From positions 146,125 through 210,124 of the forward strand of contig WBMZ01002687.1 in assembly GCA_013400975.1 (NCBI GenBank): a stretch of 64,000 bases of DNA, read 5' to 3'. The stretch comes from Atrichornis clamosus (taxonomy: Eukaryota > Chordata > Aves > Passeriformes > Menuridae). Positions 14,545 through 28,200 of this stretch are shown in pieces; within the stretch, counting starts at the first letter, position 1; each line of letters starts with the position of its first letter. Made by a program: the position numbers and the translations under genes. Under the pieces are notes generated by a model. It was given only the letters and a program-made list of their open reading frames with translations. It was not told the origin of the DNA and did not search any database.

Positions 14545-14990
14545 GAATCTCAGGAAGGATAAAAGATTGAGAACTCGTGAGTTGAGAAAAAGACAGTTTA
14601 ATAGAGAAGGCAAAAGCCATGCATACAGAGCAAAGCAAAACAAGGGATTAACTCCCTGCTTCCCATGGGCACGCAAGTGTTCAGCCATGCATGATGGTGA
14701 CTTGGGAAGACACCATCAACTCCAAACATCCAGCTCTTCCTCCTTCTTCCCCCACTTTATATACTGAGCATGATGTCACATGGTCTGGAATATCCCCTTG
14801 GTCAGTTGGGGTCACCTGTCCGGGCTGTGTCTCCTCCCACCCTCCNTGAAAGCAGACCTTGGCTCTGTGTAAGGCCTGCTCAGCAATAACAAAAACATCT
14901 CTAAGTTATCAACCCTGTGCTCAGCACAAATCCAAACATGTACCAGCCAGTGGGAAGAAAATTAACTTTACTCTAGCTGAAACCAGGGCA
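14545..14990 (+). mobile_element. Avian endogenous-retrovirus LTR, probably solo (left border uncertain)
   Basis: The segment follows a pattern I know from LTRs common in bird genomes: GACAGTTTAATAGAGAAGGC, a TATA-like TTTATATACT at 14756, a CRE-like TGATGTCA at 14771, GGAATATCCCCTTGGTCAGT, CTCAGCAATAACAAAAACAT, AAGTTATCAACCCTGTG, CACAAATCCAAACATG, ACCAGCCAGTGGGAAGAAAA and CTCTAGCTGAAACCAGGGCA. The right end closes on CA at 14990. No primer-binding TGG follows, and no gag, pol or env is visible nearby, so a solo LTR is likely. Orientation is taken from the order of the TATA-like and AATAAC (weak poly(A)) motifs. A single undetermined base (N) lies at 14846. The family name was not assigned. 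Confidence 0.7.
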
Positions 14991-17900
14991 CCGGGTTCTG
15001 TATCCTAATGAATAAAAACATGCAGTATCATTTAAGCAGTAAACCTAGTACAGCAGGAAGAGGGGAGGAGTAGAGCCTTCTTCTATCACCTGGTATGCTA
15101 AGGGTCCTACAAGTTTAACCTTATGCTGCCTAAACTGTCTCTGCTCTCACAAACTCAATCATCTCTTCTGTCCTTTGCCCCCACACAGAAACATCCAGTT
15201 TCTTCTCAGGTCCCCAGAGTCTTGGTAGCAAGAGCCACAAACCCACTCCTTAGAAAGCCAAGCTAAAGATAAATATAATGTGATATGCAAATCAATTAAT
15301 GTGATATCCCAATTTAATTTTTTTACCTTTCTCTAATTTCTAGAGAGCTTCTTATCCTGGGAAGACACCCACATAAAAAATAGCAGAGCAAAATATAAAA
15401 CTATACAGGAAACTTCATACTGCAATATTACTGCCTGGACAGGGACAACCAGAAATTAAATAAATGGTCAGGGAAATAGAATTATGAACTTTGTAATGAC
15501 CTATCAGGGTCAAGAGGTGATACACTATTTCTGCTGTTCACACTTTATCTGACCTCTTAAAGAAGGAAATGATCTGCAAGTCAAACCAGATGTTCATTTT
15601 CCCCTAAATGCAGGAGACACAGAAAACGTCATAAATTGATCAGGTCTGATCACCTACAGAGAAAAGAAAACATATCATGTCTAAAAAATGAAGGTCAATC
15701 TTTCAGACCTGCCATTCTTTGAAAATAATAGCTCTTCTTTCATGTCAAAAACTGAGCATTTCTTGAGTCATTATAGAGTAGCACAGCTTCAGAAAAGCTG
15801 AGAGAAGGTGGGCATCAGTCAGATGTGCATTGCTAGGAAAGGGAAAAGGTGAGGTTTGGTAATTATGTCATGTTCTTATTTTCTGTTTTAGGGGGAACAT
15901 TATATTTGAGGAATAAACTGAATTATTAAAAAGAGCATAGTGATTCAGCCTGCCAAAAAGGCACTGCAATATTCATTTTTCATTAACACCTTTCTTAATA
16001 TACTCTATGATGTATCCTAACAAAGGTGTTTATCAAATCAGTGCCAACATGGGGAATTTTAATAAGGCAAGCCTTTGCTATCACACAGATGACACCTAAT
16101 TGTTATCTAGTACTTCAGCCAATTTCAGTCTCATTTCCCAAAACAATCTGCCTCCAGATAATATCCAAATTTGTTCCTATAAAATGTTTTCATGAATCCT
16201 GAAAAATTATGAAAAATAAATGAAAAAATTGTTTTGTACCATAAGGATAGACATGATGAGGATGAGAGAAAGAGACATATTTTTTGTAAACAAAAAGTAG
16301 GCCTTTCCTTTGTAAAGTCTTCACATGCATATCAATATCTTTTACTTAACTGTAAGCACATGTTCAAATTGCAATGGCTTTTTTTTTTTCTTGTCCGATA
16401 TAACATCTGAGATAAATTAATTCAGTGATACCTTTCCTGCACCTATGCATTTTGTGGCCATGATGAAAGCACTAGAAAGAGAAGACTATTTGTTCTTTCA
16501 ATGCAGTCCAGTGTCCCTAGTGAAAAACAGAACACTGAAAAAAATGGTGTCAGAAAACCACTGGTGAAAGACTAATTTCCATGGCTGAAAAAGGAATTCT
16601 GCCATTAGTAAATTCACAGTAACACCTAAAAAACCTTTAGTAGTTATATACATATTTAAAACCAGGTTTGAGATCTGCTGTTTTAAATAGAACATTTTCA
16701 TAGGACTAATATTTTTTAAAATGGAGATAAATACTTTTCCTTAAATACATACTTTTTAACAAAAGTCCCAATGGTCAGATTTTCTGAGCAATTAATTAGA
16801 GGGTAGGAGACAACCCTTTTCTTTCTACATCAAAAAATTTCTTTGTGGTAGTTAATTACCATCAAGCCAATTACTGCTTTCCAGCTAAGGCTATAAATCT
16901 TTTCCTACTGAAATCCATACCAAAACCCTCTCTTGCTTGCAAGTGGTCCATGTGCAACCAGGGAGTTAGAAAAATTCAGGGTTTTTTGAGTCTATAAAAT
17001 AACTGCTGGTTCCCTTGCACTTCGCTAAACTAAGATGGCATTTTTACAGTCTGAATATAAGCATGAATATCATTAATGAGTGTGTATGGGAAATAGGTAC
17101 TTATTTGTATTAGTAGAATCATAAAAACCTTTTTATTAAATAGGATCCAAGAAGTTTCACAAACCTCTAAATAGCCAGAGTGCATGCATAAAAACAATGT
17201 TTACATAATAGAGTGAAAGTCAATCCTTTAGTGTCCTGACAATTAATGACTTGATATCAAATAATTCCTTCGTAAAGAAATCAATTATCAAGAATAACTG
17301 GAAAAGAAGCTAGATTTAGTTGGAGAGAGACAGGTTGAGAAAATGAGTGTTAGAATGAAAATATTTAAAGTACAAGGATTACTCAGAGAGAAAAAACAGA
17401 TTTCCTGACCTCTGCAAATATTGTGGAGAGATTTCTCACACTCAGGAAAAAAAAAAGGAGAAAATATCATATACACCTGTGCCAGCCTACAAAAACATTA
17501 AGCAGGGGAGGGAAAAAGCAGACTTCTGGAGTCACAGTTCATGTTTAATTAGCATTTGATTTTGAACAAATCTGTATGACCACATCATCTGCATTCCTAA
17601 CAGATGAGTAGGGTATGATATATACAAACACTGTCCTTCCATTAATTTATATCAATTCTGCACTTCAGAACAAATATCCACCATTACTCAAAATGTATCA
17701 TTTATTCCTATCTGAGTAAAGCTCATATTGAATTCTATTCTTGGGCTGCAATAAGATAATGACTTGGAATTCATGCTTAGAAAACTGTTATTTAAATAAC
17801 TTTCAGAAACTTTTTTTAGTGACAATGACTTTGTTGGATCTGAGCTCACTGTTAAGTTGTAGAGCACACTTCAGAGCACATGGGTATGAAATTGATATTG

Positions 17901-18702
17901 TGACTTTTACAGGAAAAAAATTCCCCTAGCAAGAACCTCAGAAAAGTCAAACAGAGCATCCTATCAGGATAAGTAACCTGGTTATGTGCAGTGACTGGTT
18001 AATATAGATTCCTTGTTTTTCTCCCTCAGGACATGCATATTAGAGCAATCATAACAATTGAATATACTTTTTGTCCAACTTGCAGTCCTTTTAAATACCT
18101 TAATTTCCACAGAATCCCCATTAAAATAGTTTTAAATTCAGGATTTAGATGACAGATATTTGCTTCTGAAATTAATGTGTGCAATTTTATCTCTAGAGTT
18201 TAAATTTTAAGTTTGTCTAATGTCCCACAATTTGCAGTACTGTTAGACAGTCAGAAGCTTGCCATGCATGCTTATCAGCATTAAATAAAGATAAAAAAAA
18301 AATAAAGATAAAGACTAATTTCTTAAACTTCAAACTAATAGTAACAACAAATAAAATATGAGTGGAAATTTATTCAACAACCATCAGGCTGAGGAAGATC
18401 CCTAACATAGCAAGAAAATTTGCATAGAACAGAAAATTTCAAGACAGCTAGAGACAAGAAACACATATGGTGTTTGCAAAAAGGCATGCAAAAAGGTCAC
18501 ACAGCTCTCACCCTGCTGGGAAGCACCAAAGAACTGCATGGAGGATAAAAGATTGAGGTTCCCTCAGATGTTTACGTTACTGCAGCCACACCTTTTTTCT
18601 GTCCCAGCTAGCAAGTACAATGGAAGAAGAAAAACGACCATAGGTTGAACACAGACCACCAGAGGCAGAAATTACTCCACATCAAAGACAACGTAGCATA
18701 AA

Positions 18703-19017
18703 ATGAGCAAGAGAAGGCTCTTCTTTACCTATCCCATCAGCAACCAGCTGCTGCCTCCCTCTCCTCACGCCCTACACAGGAACTTTTCAGGTCACCGTGA
18801 GACCTCTCTTTCTGTGCTTTGCAGCACTCGCACATTACTTGAGCCTTTTACTTTGAGGGCAAGTGAGAAACATGTCAAACTGAGCATTACAGGTCAGAAG
18901 AAACTGGTGCAGCTGTCAGAAGAACAGAAGGAGACATGGACTGACCTCTGGGAATACATAGAGCAAGAACCTGTTAAAAGGAGATGGGCTCATGGACGGC
19001 TTATTAGGGGAGGATGA
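18703..19017 (+). CDS. Possible small ORF, 104 codons, unknown
   Basis: It starts in a reasonable context (AAAATGA, A at -3). The codon choice looks more coding-like than the surroundings (CTG, CAG, AGC, GAG frequent). The predicted protein is basic and hydrophilic, with a C-terminal part KKLVQLSEEQKETWTDLWEY that could form an amphipathic helix. There is no signal peptide or membrane segment. I recognise no family and see no poly(A) signal close by. Chance or retroelement debris is more likely than a gene. Confidence 0.15.
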   Translation: MSKRRLFFTYPISNQLLPPSPHALHRNFSGHRETSLSVLCSTRTLLEPFTLRASEKHVKLSITGQKKLVQLSEEQKETWTDLWEYIEQEPVKRRWAHGRLIRGG

Positions 19018-22000
19018 TAGGATTAGCAATCTTGCTCTGAACTTTGCTCTTCAAAGAGAATAGTTTTTCTGATTTGCCACTCATCATATTTTGCCACTGT
19101 ATACTCAGCAATCATATATCAAGATAACAACTTTACTTTATAAATGACACTAAACCAGTCAGAATTTTAAGGAGTGTATGCAAGTTTGTGCTTTCTGCTT
19201 CAACTTTTAAACACAGCACAATAATGGAAGCTGCAGCACTAAGGTGTAAAATCGGATGCAGCTACTGTCATTTGCCTCCTTTATACCCTCACATTAAGGT
19301 TTCCCCCAAATCCCATCACTATTTAATCTCTCCTGATTACTATGCTGATGCCATCTAAATTCTGACTGCTAAACTGTCTGCGTCTCTGTGCCCAATATCC
19401 ACTAACACAAAGGCTCAAACTAGTTCTAACTCATCTGTAGTCCCCAGTTCTGCTTGGCGAACATGGTTCCTGAGCCCTGCTGAGGTTAGATGATTGGCAC
19501 AGGTAGATGAATGGCCACAGGACCTGGATGACGAAGTTCACAGAAGCAGGGGGAGAACAGACGGTGACACTCCTGTGCACATGCAAGACAGGTACTTTGG
19601 ACAGGAAGGGAACTTCTAATGCATCAATGTGGCTGACCACACTTTGAAATGTGAGGTAGGTGCCAGAACTGAGTGGAGGGACTGGTACAACTTAAGCAGT
19701 GAGATGTTTTCTGCTTAATTCCTGCATGGGATCATGAATCCCACCCTAAGTGTGAAAGAAAAGTACTGTATGTTTCATCTTAGTGTATTCTTCTAGTTGT
19801 CATTTATTTTGCTCCAGAGCTTGTCCTAACTTTCCAAGCCAATTCTGTCTTAGAATACAACAGTGCTCCACCTGGCAATAGCTTAATGTTTCCTATTAGA
19901 CTAAAACTGCATTTGGCAATGAGCTTAGCACAAAATGATGGGGAAGAAAGAGTTTAAAACCCTGAAATATTGCACATTTAGACATGTACAATCATGTCCA
20001 CAGAAGAAACAATTTCATTTTTTAAAATGTATTTCTTTCACATAAAAATATTCAAACTAGTCTTACTGTTATACCTAGAGAGTACTGTATATTTAACGTA
20101 TAGGTTTATCACGGTGTAACTAATAACATATTTTCATTTTCATTTCTCACATACCAACACCAATTTTTACACCCAGAGTTATATTTATTGCACGAAATTG
20201 TAGTAGTAGTCATAGTGGCATGACAGAGTCTGCAAAGATTCCAGTTATGAATTAAATTGAATTTCCCTTATGTTTTTAAAGTAAGCCACATTTCACTTTG
20301 TTCTCAACAAACTTGATTATTCATTTAAAGCAGTACATATTTCAGGTTTCAAAAAACCTCTATAATAATAAAATACAGTAGTTGGCAATCAGTCCTAATA
20401 CTCAAATATATTACATTTTTAAAAGCCTTTGATAAGCTAACAGTTTATAATAATTTTGAAACTGAATTTTACAAACTGACATCTATCAAATTGCTTTTCC
20501 CACCTTCATTTCTATTTTTCCCTTACTGCAGAAGTTAAAACAAACAGATAAAACAGAGTCTAATGTGACAACAGAATTGCTTAGCCAAATTTATATACCT
20601 GAGGTTCTTTTAATATGTAAAAGTATATTTTTATTTATTTATAGACACTCACACAGAGGTATGAATGCTTGTAGATCCAAAGGCAATTTCATCAGTAATG
20701 AATAACATTCAAGCTATTTATCCACCATTTAAATTTCTATATTCAAATAAGAATCACAAATAACAAATGAATATGCATTTAGTTACTGATTTAGTTTCAT
20801 CCCTGTCTCTTGTGTTTCTCTAAACAAAGCCTTCATAGGAAACAAAGTTCTGGACTGAAGAAGAAAAATAGAAAGGAAGTGAGGATGATATCCATGCTTT
20901 TCCCAATCACAAAAAGGCATTGAAGAGAGAGAAAACTGGAATTATTATTACCAGAAAAAAGTTCTGCACTGCCCTCTTCCTTCTACCACTAGACTTCATG
21001 GACTGGTTTAAAAGAGGCTAAAACAAGACTCAGACGTTTGGTTACTACAGCTCTGCTTATGAAACACAATAAAGCAACAAAAAAACTGGCACTTACTTCA
21101 TCCAGAAAACCTTTCAGTCAGGATACACGACCTGTGGCTCTGCAAAGACTCAGAACAATTTCTTCAAAGTGAATTGTTTAATCTACAGAAGAGGAACGAA
21201 ACACAAAAACAAATGGTCTACATGTGCTTAATTTATTTAATGTACCTAATTTAGTGGTTTGTAAGCTAAGATGGATCTAGGTGCTTAAAGGACTATTTCA
21301 TAGAGTCTGTTCATCAGCCTGTTCCCTCAAATCACACCCTGACACACCTTTATTTCAAATCCTCTGGGACAGGCTTTCCCATTAAATTTTTTTTAATTCC
21401 AGATTTACAGCCATAATTATTTTCTCTTTTCACATCCCAAGACCATAAGTCAAACCATTTTGGTGCTCCCAGGAAAATAGATATAAAATTTCAAAGGCAA
21501 CAAGTCCTGCAACTGCAGGTGCAAGCTGAAAAGATGTAGAAAATTGAAGGGTTTAAGCAAACAAGGGACAAAATTTCAGTAACAGCAGATACTTCTGTGG
21601 GTTGTGAAAAATGTCTGAGGATTTTTTAAAGTGTATGACTAAGTTGATTAGGCTGTAGCAGCTCGAGGTTGTTTAATATTTACAAAGTTTCCTCTCCAAA
21701 ACAGAGGCCATCTTTATATTAGTCACTGCACACTCATAAAACTAATTCCCCTGCAAGGAATTTTCACAAAACAATCTCGTTAAAAGCAGAAGGAGAGTAT
21801 AACCAAAATGGTAATTTCTATCATTTCAATACTCTAAACCAATTTCAGACTCTTTCTACTCTTCTGCAAACACCACTTCATTGTATTGACTTTCTTTTGC
21901 AGATTACTTGTATTCCAGCACAGAAGAGTCAAAAGAAATTTTCCAAATCACTTGTGTTCCTTGGGTTAGACAACACAGCTATCTCTTTGGCATACAAATT

Positions 22001-22089
22001 GAGATTTTAGAGCCTCAAAATTTACTACATTAGCCTAGAGTTACCTGAAGCCATTAGGCCCTAATTAAATAGGACTTATAAAAAATTGT

Positions 22090-22109
22090 GATTGATTGAT
22101 TGATTGATT
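22090..22109 (+). repeat. (GATT)5 microsatellite
   Basis: Five perfect GATT units. Confidence 0.95.
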
Positions 22110-22424
22110 TAATACCCACAGATCTTTGTGAGCCTTGGTACTGTTGAGCATGTCGATATTTCTTTAAAGTGAGTAATTGCTAGAGCTAGGTCCATGCATG
22201 GTTTAAGGAAGAGAAGTTACAATTGCTTCTGTTCCATTTGCAGGTCAGCAACTATCCTTTCCCTAAAACTGGAGAGAGGCCTTGAACCTACTTGCAGAAT
22301 AAATGTCAAAACCAATACCTATCCAGATTTTGGATTGCTGTGTCCCTGTTATTGCAGATTTCCATCTTACATACCTCACAATCTATTGGATCAGGAAAAG
22401 GGAGAAGGTACAAATGTGACATTT

Positions 22425-22500
22425 TAGCTTAGTGGTGAGATCTACCAGCAGGAATACTGGAGTTGAGATCCTCCTCAAGCCTAAGGTCTAAGAGAAGTGC
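22425..22500 (+). repeat. Possible tRNA-derived SINE relic
   Basis: TAGCTTAGTGG at 22425-22435 fits the RNA polymerase III A-box consensus. A degraded B-box-like AGTTGAGATCC lies at 22461-22471, a tRNA-like distance downstream. The text between resembles ancient MIR/CORE-type SINE heads. The B-box is poor and no cloverleaf acceptor stem can be drawn, so it is not an intact tRNA gene. Confidence 0.3.
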
Positions 22501-23418
22501 TTACGTCGACCGCATGAATTGGACTGTGGAGCTGCAAAGACGCCAAGCAGTAAACCTTAAGTAAGGTACTTTAACCCTAGGGTGCATCAGCATTACATAT
22601 TCACTGCCTTAGGCCATTGCTTTCCAGCTCTGGTTAACCACTCTACTCTTACATTACACTGCATTTTCTGTTCACAGCTTTCTCTGCAAAAATTTTATAG
22701 TTCACTTATCTCAGGGCCATTAAATACCAAAGTGCTTATAAAAGTTAGGTGCTGTGACAGAAGCTTTTTGTAATTAATCCCTAGCATTCAAGTCCTGAAA
22801 ACTTTGTTCTCTATCCTATCTTTTGAACCCTACAGCCTCAATATAATATTCAACAAGCAGGATATTTCAACAATGGAAGACTGACAACATAATGATGCTT
22901 TGAACTAGTATTTGCATTTCTCTCAGAAGACCACACTGGTGAAACCTTGTTGCTTGAAATCCAGTATCAGTACCTTCATTTCATTACCTTTGGGGTCAGA
23001 GGCTCAAACACAGACTTAAGTGAAGAAAAGAAAGTTATATTGCCGTGGTGACCCTGAAGACAAGGGGAAGAAAGGGGAAAGATTTGGATGGGATGAGAAA
23101 AAAGAAGACAGCCCTAGTTACTAACAACACTAAGCTAGTAATTCTGGTTACTATCCCCCCTATGTAGTACATGTAGGCAGAAATTGAGCTCTGTGGAGTG
23201 AGGGCCTAGGCAGAAGCTTACCCATGGCACAGATATTAAAAGATGGTCACTGCATACTTCCACAAAGCTTTTCATAGGGAACACAGGCAAAACAGTTTCA
23301 CTTGTAAAGATCAGGCTGGAAAAGTAAAAGTGGATGACTACAGTACATATTCAGAGACTGGATTTAATTTTTGGTACTAACTGTAAAATCTTTCTCCCTC
23401 TTAACAGGATAATGCAAA
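22501..23418. other. Intergenic
   Basis: Begins with a small CpG cluster (ACGTCGACCGC near 22504), then is AT-rich. Nothing recognised. Confidence 0.7.
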
Positions 23419-23490
23419 GAGGTTGGAACTAGATGACACTTAAGGTCTGTTCAAACTCAAAAAATGTTATAATTCTATGATTTTATGATA
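23419..23490 (+). mobile_element. CR1 LINE 3' end
   Basis: AGGTTGGAACTAGATGACAC, then TTAAGGTCTGTTCAAACTCA and ATTCTATGATTTTATGAT, is the forward CR1 3' terminus with its octamer-like tail. About 70 bp remains. Confidence 0.85.
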
Positions 23491-25186
23491 ATCTGGACTT
23501 AAGCTTTCCTACTCTGAACACAAGACACTTTTTGAAGGATTTATGGACTGCTCTTGCTTCAGTTAATCATTCCCCTTTACATAACAGCTGACCCTTGAAA
23601 TTACATTAACATACCATTAACAGCACCATTAATATTGGTCTCTTAAAACAGAAATTAATCTTGTGATGTAGAATTACAATAAAACTGCACTTCTCATCAT
23701 TAGATGTGTGAGCTAATATAAAATCATCTCATGTTGTGTGACCACAATCATCATGTCACTACAAGTCAACGATTATAAGCATAAGGCTATGCTGGATCAA
23801 AATAATGTTTTATTTTGATTAATAGGTCTGTTTTGTCAGTGATTTTCAAGACAGATGGCTGTTCACCTATGTATGTTAACAACTTCTACTAAAATCTGCT
23901 TTAATTTGATCGTGATTAGGATATTTGCTTGGTAGGAAACTTACCAACACATTTCAGAGATAAGTTCATGAAATCACGTCCAAAGGACAGGAATGCTTCA
24001 TAATTCTAATTCTTTGGTAATCTGCGTGTAAATAAATGCATGCATTAATTAGTACACCTGATTATAAAAAGAGATTAATACATCTTTTATAATCTATAAA
24101 ATTTACTGTGGTATTCCTACTGCCCATCCAAATATCTTTTCTTCTTAAATAATATTAAACTCTTAATCTCTAAACCAGGCTACTCAGATGCCTTTTTCTA
24201 TTGAAAAAAAATTATTTTTTTTTCTGAAAAATATTTCTTTTTAATTTCGTTGCCTTACCTCAGATTTTAGCCTTTAGAAAAGGTCACTATTTTTAACTCT
24301 TTCTTGAAAAGTCCATTTCTACTTCCATTCCTTTCTTTATCCTTTTTTCCCCAAAATTTTATCCAGTTATTAGAGAGGTTATTTCAAAAGCAATCTCTGA
24401 AAAACATTATATTAAAAAAAAATCAGTTCAAATAAGCCACATCAATAACAAAAGAAGAAGATAAGTGTTCCCAACATGGAGTACGTCTGTACTGAAAATG
24501 TTGGATTTTGGCAAGTTTTGGGACATTGTAAAAATAATAAGAAATCCATTGGGTGTTTTTTTACAGCTGCTCAATATGTGTTTCTGTTATACACAGATGA
24601 TGAAGTTTTTTCCGAGTGCATGAAAGTAAAGAACATTCAGAGAAGTCACCTTCACAGAGTAATTTTTCTGTTTTGTGTATTTCATATAGTACACTGTGTT
24701 GTGACTTTGGTGAACTTATATTTGGCATTCCTTATGTTTAGATGAGAGGGACTGTGTATGTGAATTTGCCTAGCATAAATAAACATGATTTACAAAAGTG
24801 AGGTTTAAAGAAAACTTTTAACTTCTTTTGTTAATGTGCAACAATATATTAGGTTCACGTATTTTAACCTATTCAATATTTGAAAGTTGCTGTAAGTAAA
24901 ATAAAGATCAAAGAAGACACTGAATTTGGGTTATATAATCTACTCCACAGAAAGCATATAATTTTCTGATGATAGCTAAAACAGTCACTTTTCAGGCAAG
25001 AAAACAGCAAAATATGACTGTTGAACAAATACTTTTTACATCCCTTGAGAATTTGGAAACTGACACAAGCTTTTCTTTATAGGGCAAATGCAAACACATA
25101 CAGACAGAACTGGAAAAAGCACTGCTTCAACACAGTTGTTAAAACACAGCAGGTTTGCTCCTTCCTTGAAGAATTCAGGTCCTGTT

Positions 25187-25226
25187 GAGAGAGAAAGGAC
25201 AAGTCTGAGAGAGAAAAGACAAGTCT
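25187..25226 (+). repeat. 20-bp tandem duplication
   Basis: Two adjacent copies, GAGAGAGAAAGGACAAGTCT and GAGAGAGAAAAGACAAGTCT, differ at one base. Confidence 0.9.
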
Positions 25227-28200
25227 GAGGAAGACTCAGGAAACTGCAAGACTCTTTGGCTTCCTTCCTTGATAACCTATGAATGGCTGTTTTCAGAAAT
25301 TGTAATAATGTCTAATATTTTGATGAACAGCAAAGAGAACACAAAAGAGTTTTCTATGCCTGCATTTTGTTAGATTGTGGTTTTGGTGGAAAAAGTTACC
25401 ATTTGTAAGAAGTTTCCCCTTTGCAGTCTTCCAAGAGAACCAGAAAGAATTATTCTTTCACCCTGAAACTGATACTGGACCAGACTTGTCCAGGAAATGA
25501 TCCACCCAGACCTTTTAGCTAACAGAAGCATCATTTCACTCATTTTCATTATGTGAATATCTCTGTGTTGAAACTAGGTAGCATCTCATGTATTTAACAG
25601 TAAATATATGTTTTCCTTAATTAACAGTAAATTCCTTTAATTTCTTTGGTAACTTCATTGTGAAATTTCTCTTTCACTTTGTATTGCACTTGATAGTTTA
25701 CTGATCTTTGTAGTCTGCACATTAGCACTTAGACTTGCTATTTAATCTCATAGCAAGATATATTTTACATAGTCTGTTCTTGTCTTTTGCTTGAGACAAA
25801 ATACAATGGCAATTTACTGATTTGGGGTGAAAATGGATTAAATGGAATTGAAAAGTTAAATGTCCCCTCAGTATCTTTCTCCTAATCTCTGTGGGATAAT
25901 GATTCTGGTGAGCGTTACTGCATCCGTCTTTGCAGCAAGGTGAAATTGACCATTTTGGCTGCATTCTGGAGTCACATGGTTGTCCTCAGCACTCGTAAGA
26001 TATTCAAGGTTACACACCAGGGACTTCCTTCACTGATCTAAAAGATAATATTTTATAGATTGGATTAAATTATGAGGAGATTTATTGAAATATAATGAAA
26101 ATCTGCTACAGGGTAGAGGTTGGACTACATGGGCATGTATATTTCCCTGCTGTTGTAGATAAACATGCATAAAGAACTGTTTGAACTGACAGAGGTTAAC
26201 AAAAAATAAGAGTAGCATTTTTATAGACGTGTCTCATCCTGGAAAGAAAGTAATAGTTGAGTGGAAACATTAAGTACAGAGAAGTAAATTCTGCTAAGTG
26301 TAGTGAGTCTATTTGTCATATTTACTGTGGGACTATCTGAAGCACTTCTACCAGAAGCCAACAGGCTGTCTTTTCACTCATAATTCATACTGTTTGCAAT
26401 ACAATGATCCTCTGCCATAATGAAGACTAAGATTTCACATCTCTGTAGCATCTTTCATCCAGGTGAATCACAAATCACTTAAATTTCATACTACTTAAAC
26501 ATATTTAGAAAGTTGGGTGTTTTTTGCCAGCCACTGAAATAGGGCCATTATTTCTTATCATGCCAAGAGAAAATTGAAACAGATGGAAAAGCCAGTTTAG
26601 CAACTCCATAATACAAATCTCTCTTCCTCCTCTCCTCTACAACACAGTAATTGAATTGTGAAGTCCCTTCATTTTGCAAATAATTTCTGCAGTTCAGCAG
26701 TTCTGCAGCTCAAGCATCATAAGATATTTTTCCTGGAAACTCTTGTATTGTAAATATTCAACCATGATGGGGGTGTTTGCATGGTGGCAGAAGATAAGAC
26801 ATTCTGGCTTTTTCATCACTATATATCTGAGACCAGTCTCCTAGAATAATTTAAAACAAATTGCAGTAAATCTGTGATGATATTCCTGTGCTTGAGAGAC
26901 TAGAATTCAGACCTTTGATTCTTACAGTTTCAGAAAATCTAAAAGTATTACTTTTCCATTTTTTCTTCACATATTTTAAAACTTGCTTTATATCTTGTGC
27001 CTTATTGGCAAAAGAGTTTTGAAGTACATAATTCTCCTAGTTTTCTTCTGACTTTTGTTAATAGGATAAGTGTTTACATTTCTTTTTTCAGTGGTGTTTT
27101 CCTTCAAGTTGCATTTTCAATCTTCAATCTTATTTTTTTTAAATTAATGCAAACAAATATGTATTTAATTTTTTTTCTGCTATTCTACCTATCTAAAAAA
27201 TTTCTACTCATGCTAAAATAGCAGCTAAAGGCAGGTACCATCTCTTAACCTTTGCAAGCCACTTTGTTTCCTTGTATTTGTGTGTGATAGTTCACTATTG
27301 TACCCCTGAGCAATAAGGGAGCTTATTTCACAAATCACTACAAAATACATTTCGGATGGTTACCACCCAGGTACAATTGCCATAGACCTGTCTTAGATTC
27401 TTTACCAGCCTTAAAATCATAAAAGGTCACATTGAACCCAGCTTCTGTCTTCACAGCACGTACTGCAAAAGGTCATTGCCTCTGATATACCAGATATGCA
27501 TAGCGGCTAAACTAGGCTTTACTTACTGAAACTGTAATACTCCCTGGAAAAACACAGTTCAATCCAGTTTACACAATGTTAGAGTAAAATCAATGTTTTG
27601 TCTTTGGTCATTGACTACAGCAGAACCTTGATTAACAAAAGCCCAGCAAAAATAATCAGCTTCTAAACTCACAAACCATCAAAGATAAATTATAACACTC
27701 TTTTGTTACATTATAGCATGAATTTATAGCTATTTCCAAACATACAGGGCCAAAGTTACTCCTAATTGCAATAAATTCTGCAGAATTAGATGGAAAATGA
27801 GACAAATTAATTCAAATGAAAAGGACAATTATTTCAATTGTTGTTAAATAAAAGTATTTCTTACCTTTAACCTCATCTAGAACTTCCAACAAGTGTCATA
27901 GATTTCAGCAGGTATTCTTCTTCCTCTTGTGTGAAAACTTAATGTCACAGAAGATTACTCCAGTAACGTTTGCAGATAGTTCAGTTTGGGCAATCCAGAT
28001 CACAAATTTCATTAAATTTGTTAAAACCTGAGCGTGATAAAGCAAATTTAATCATCACACTCCCTTTTCTTGGTGGAATGTTGCAAATAAGGAACTTAAC
28101 AACACTGAGTCACTGAGGAAAATTAATCCAAATTATCTAAGGGTGCTCTTCCTGGTGTTTCTAATACACCATGCTAAAGACTAATTCAGGATAAAAGGGC

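Larger units (their letters stand above)
14991..22424. other. Intergenic right of the LTR
   Basis: AT-rich, with GC-richer patches at 15.05-15.25, 18.6-19.02 and 19.43-19.66 kb and the GATT repeat at 22.09 kb. I found no internal retroviral sequence. Confidence 0.65.

Noticed and set aside
14545..18560. Two LTRs of one provirus, suggested by AGGATAAAAGATTGAG near 14552 and 18542
   Set aside because: Only about 16 bases are shared; the rest of the LTR is not repeated at 18.5 kb, so chance is enough to explain it.
22425..22500. Intact tRNA gene
   Set aside because: The A-box is good, but the B-box is degraded and no acceptor stem or anticodon arm can be drawn.
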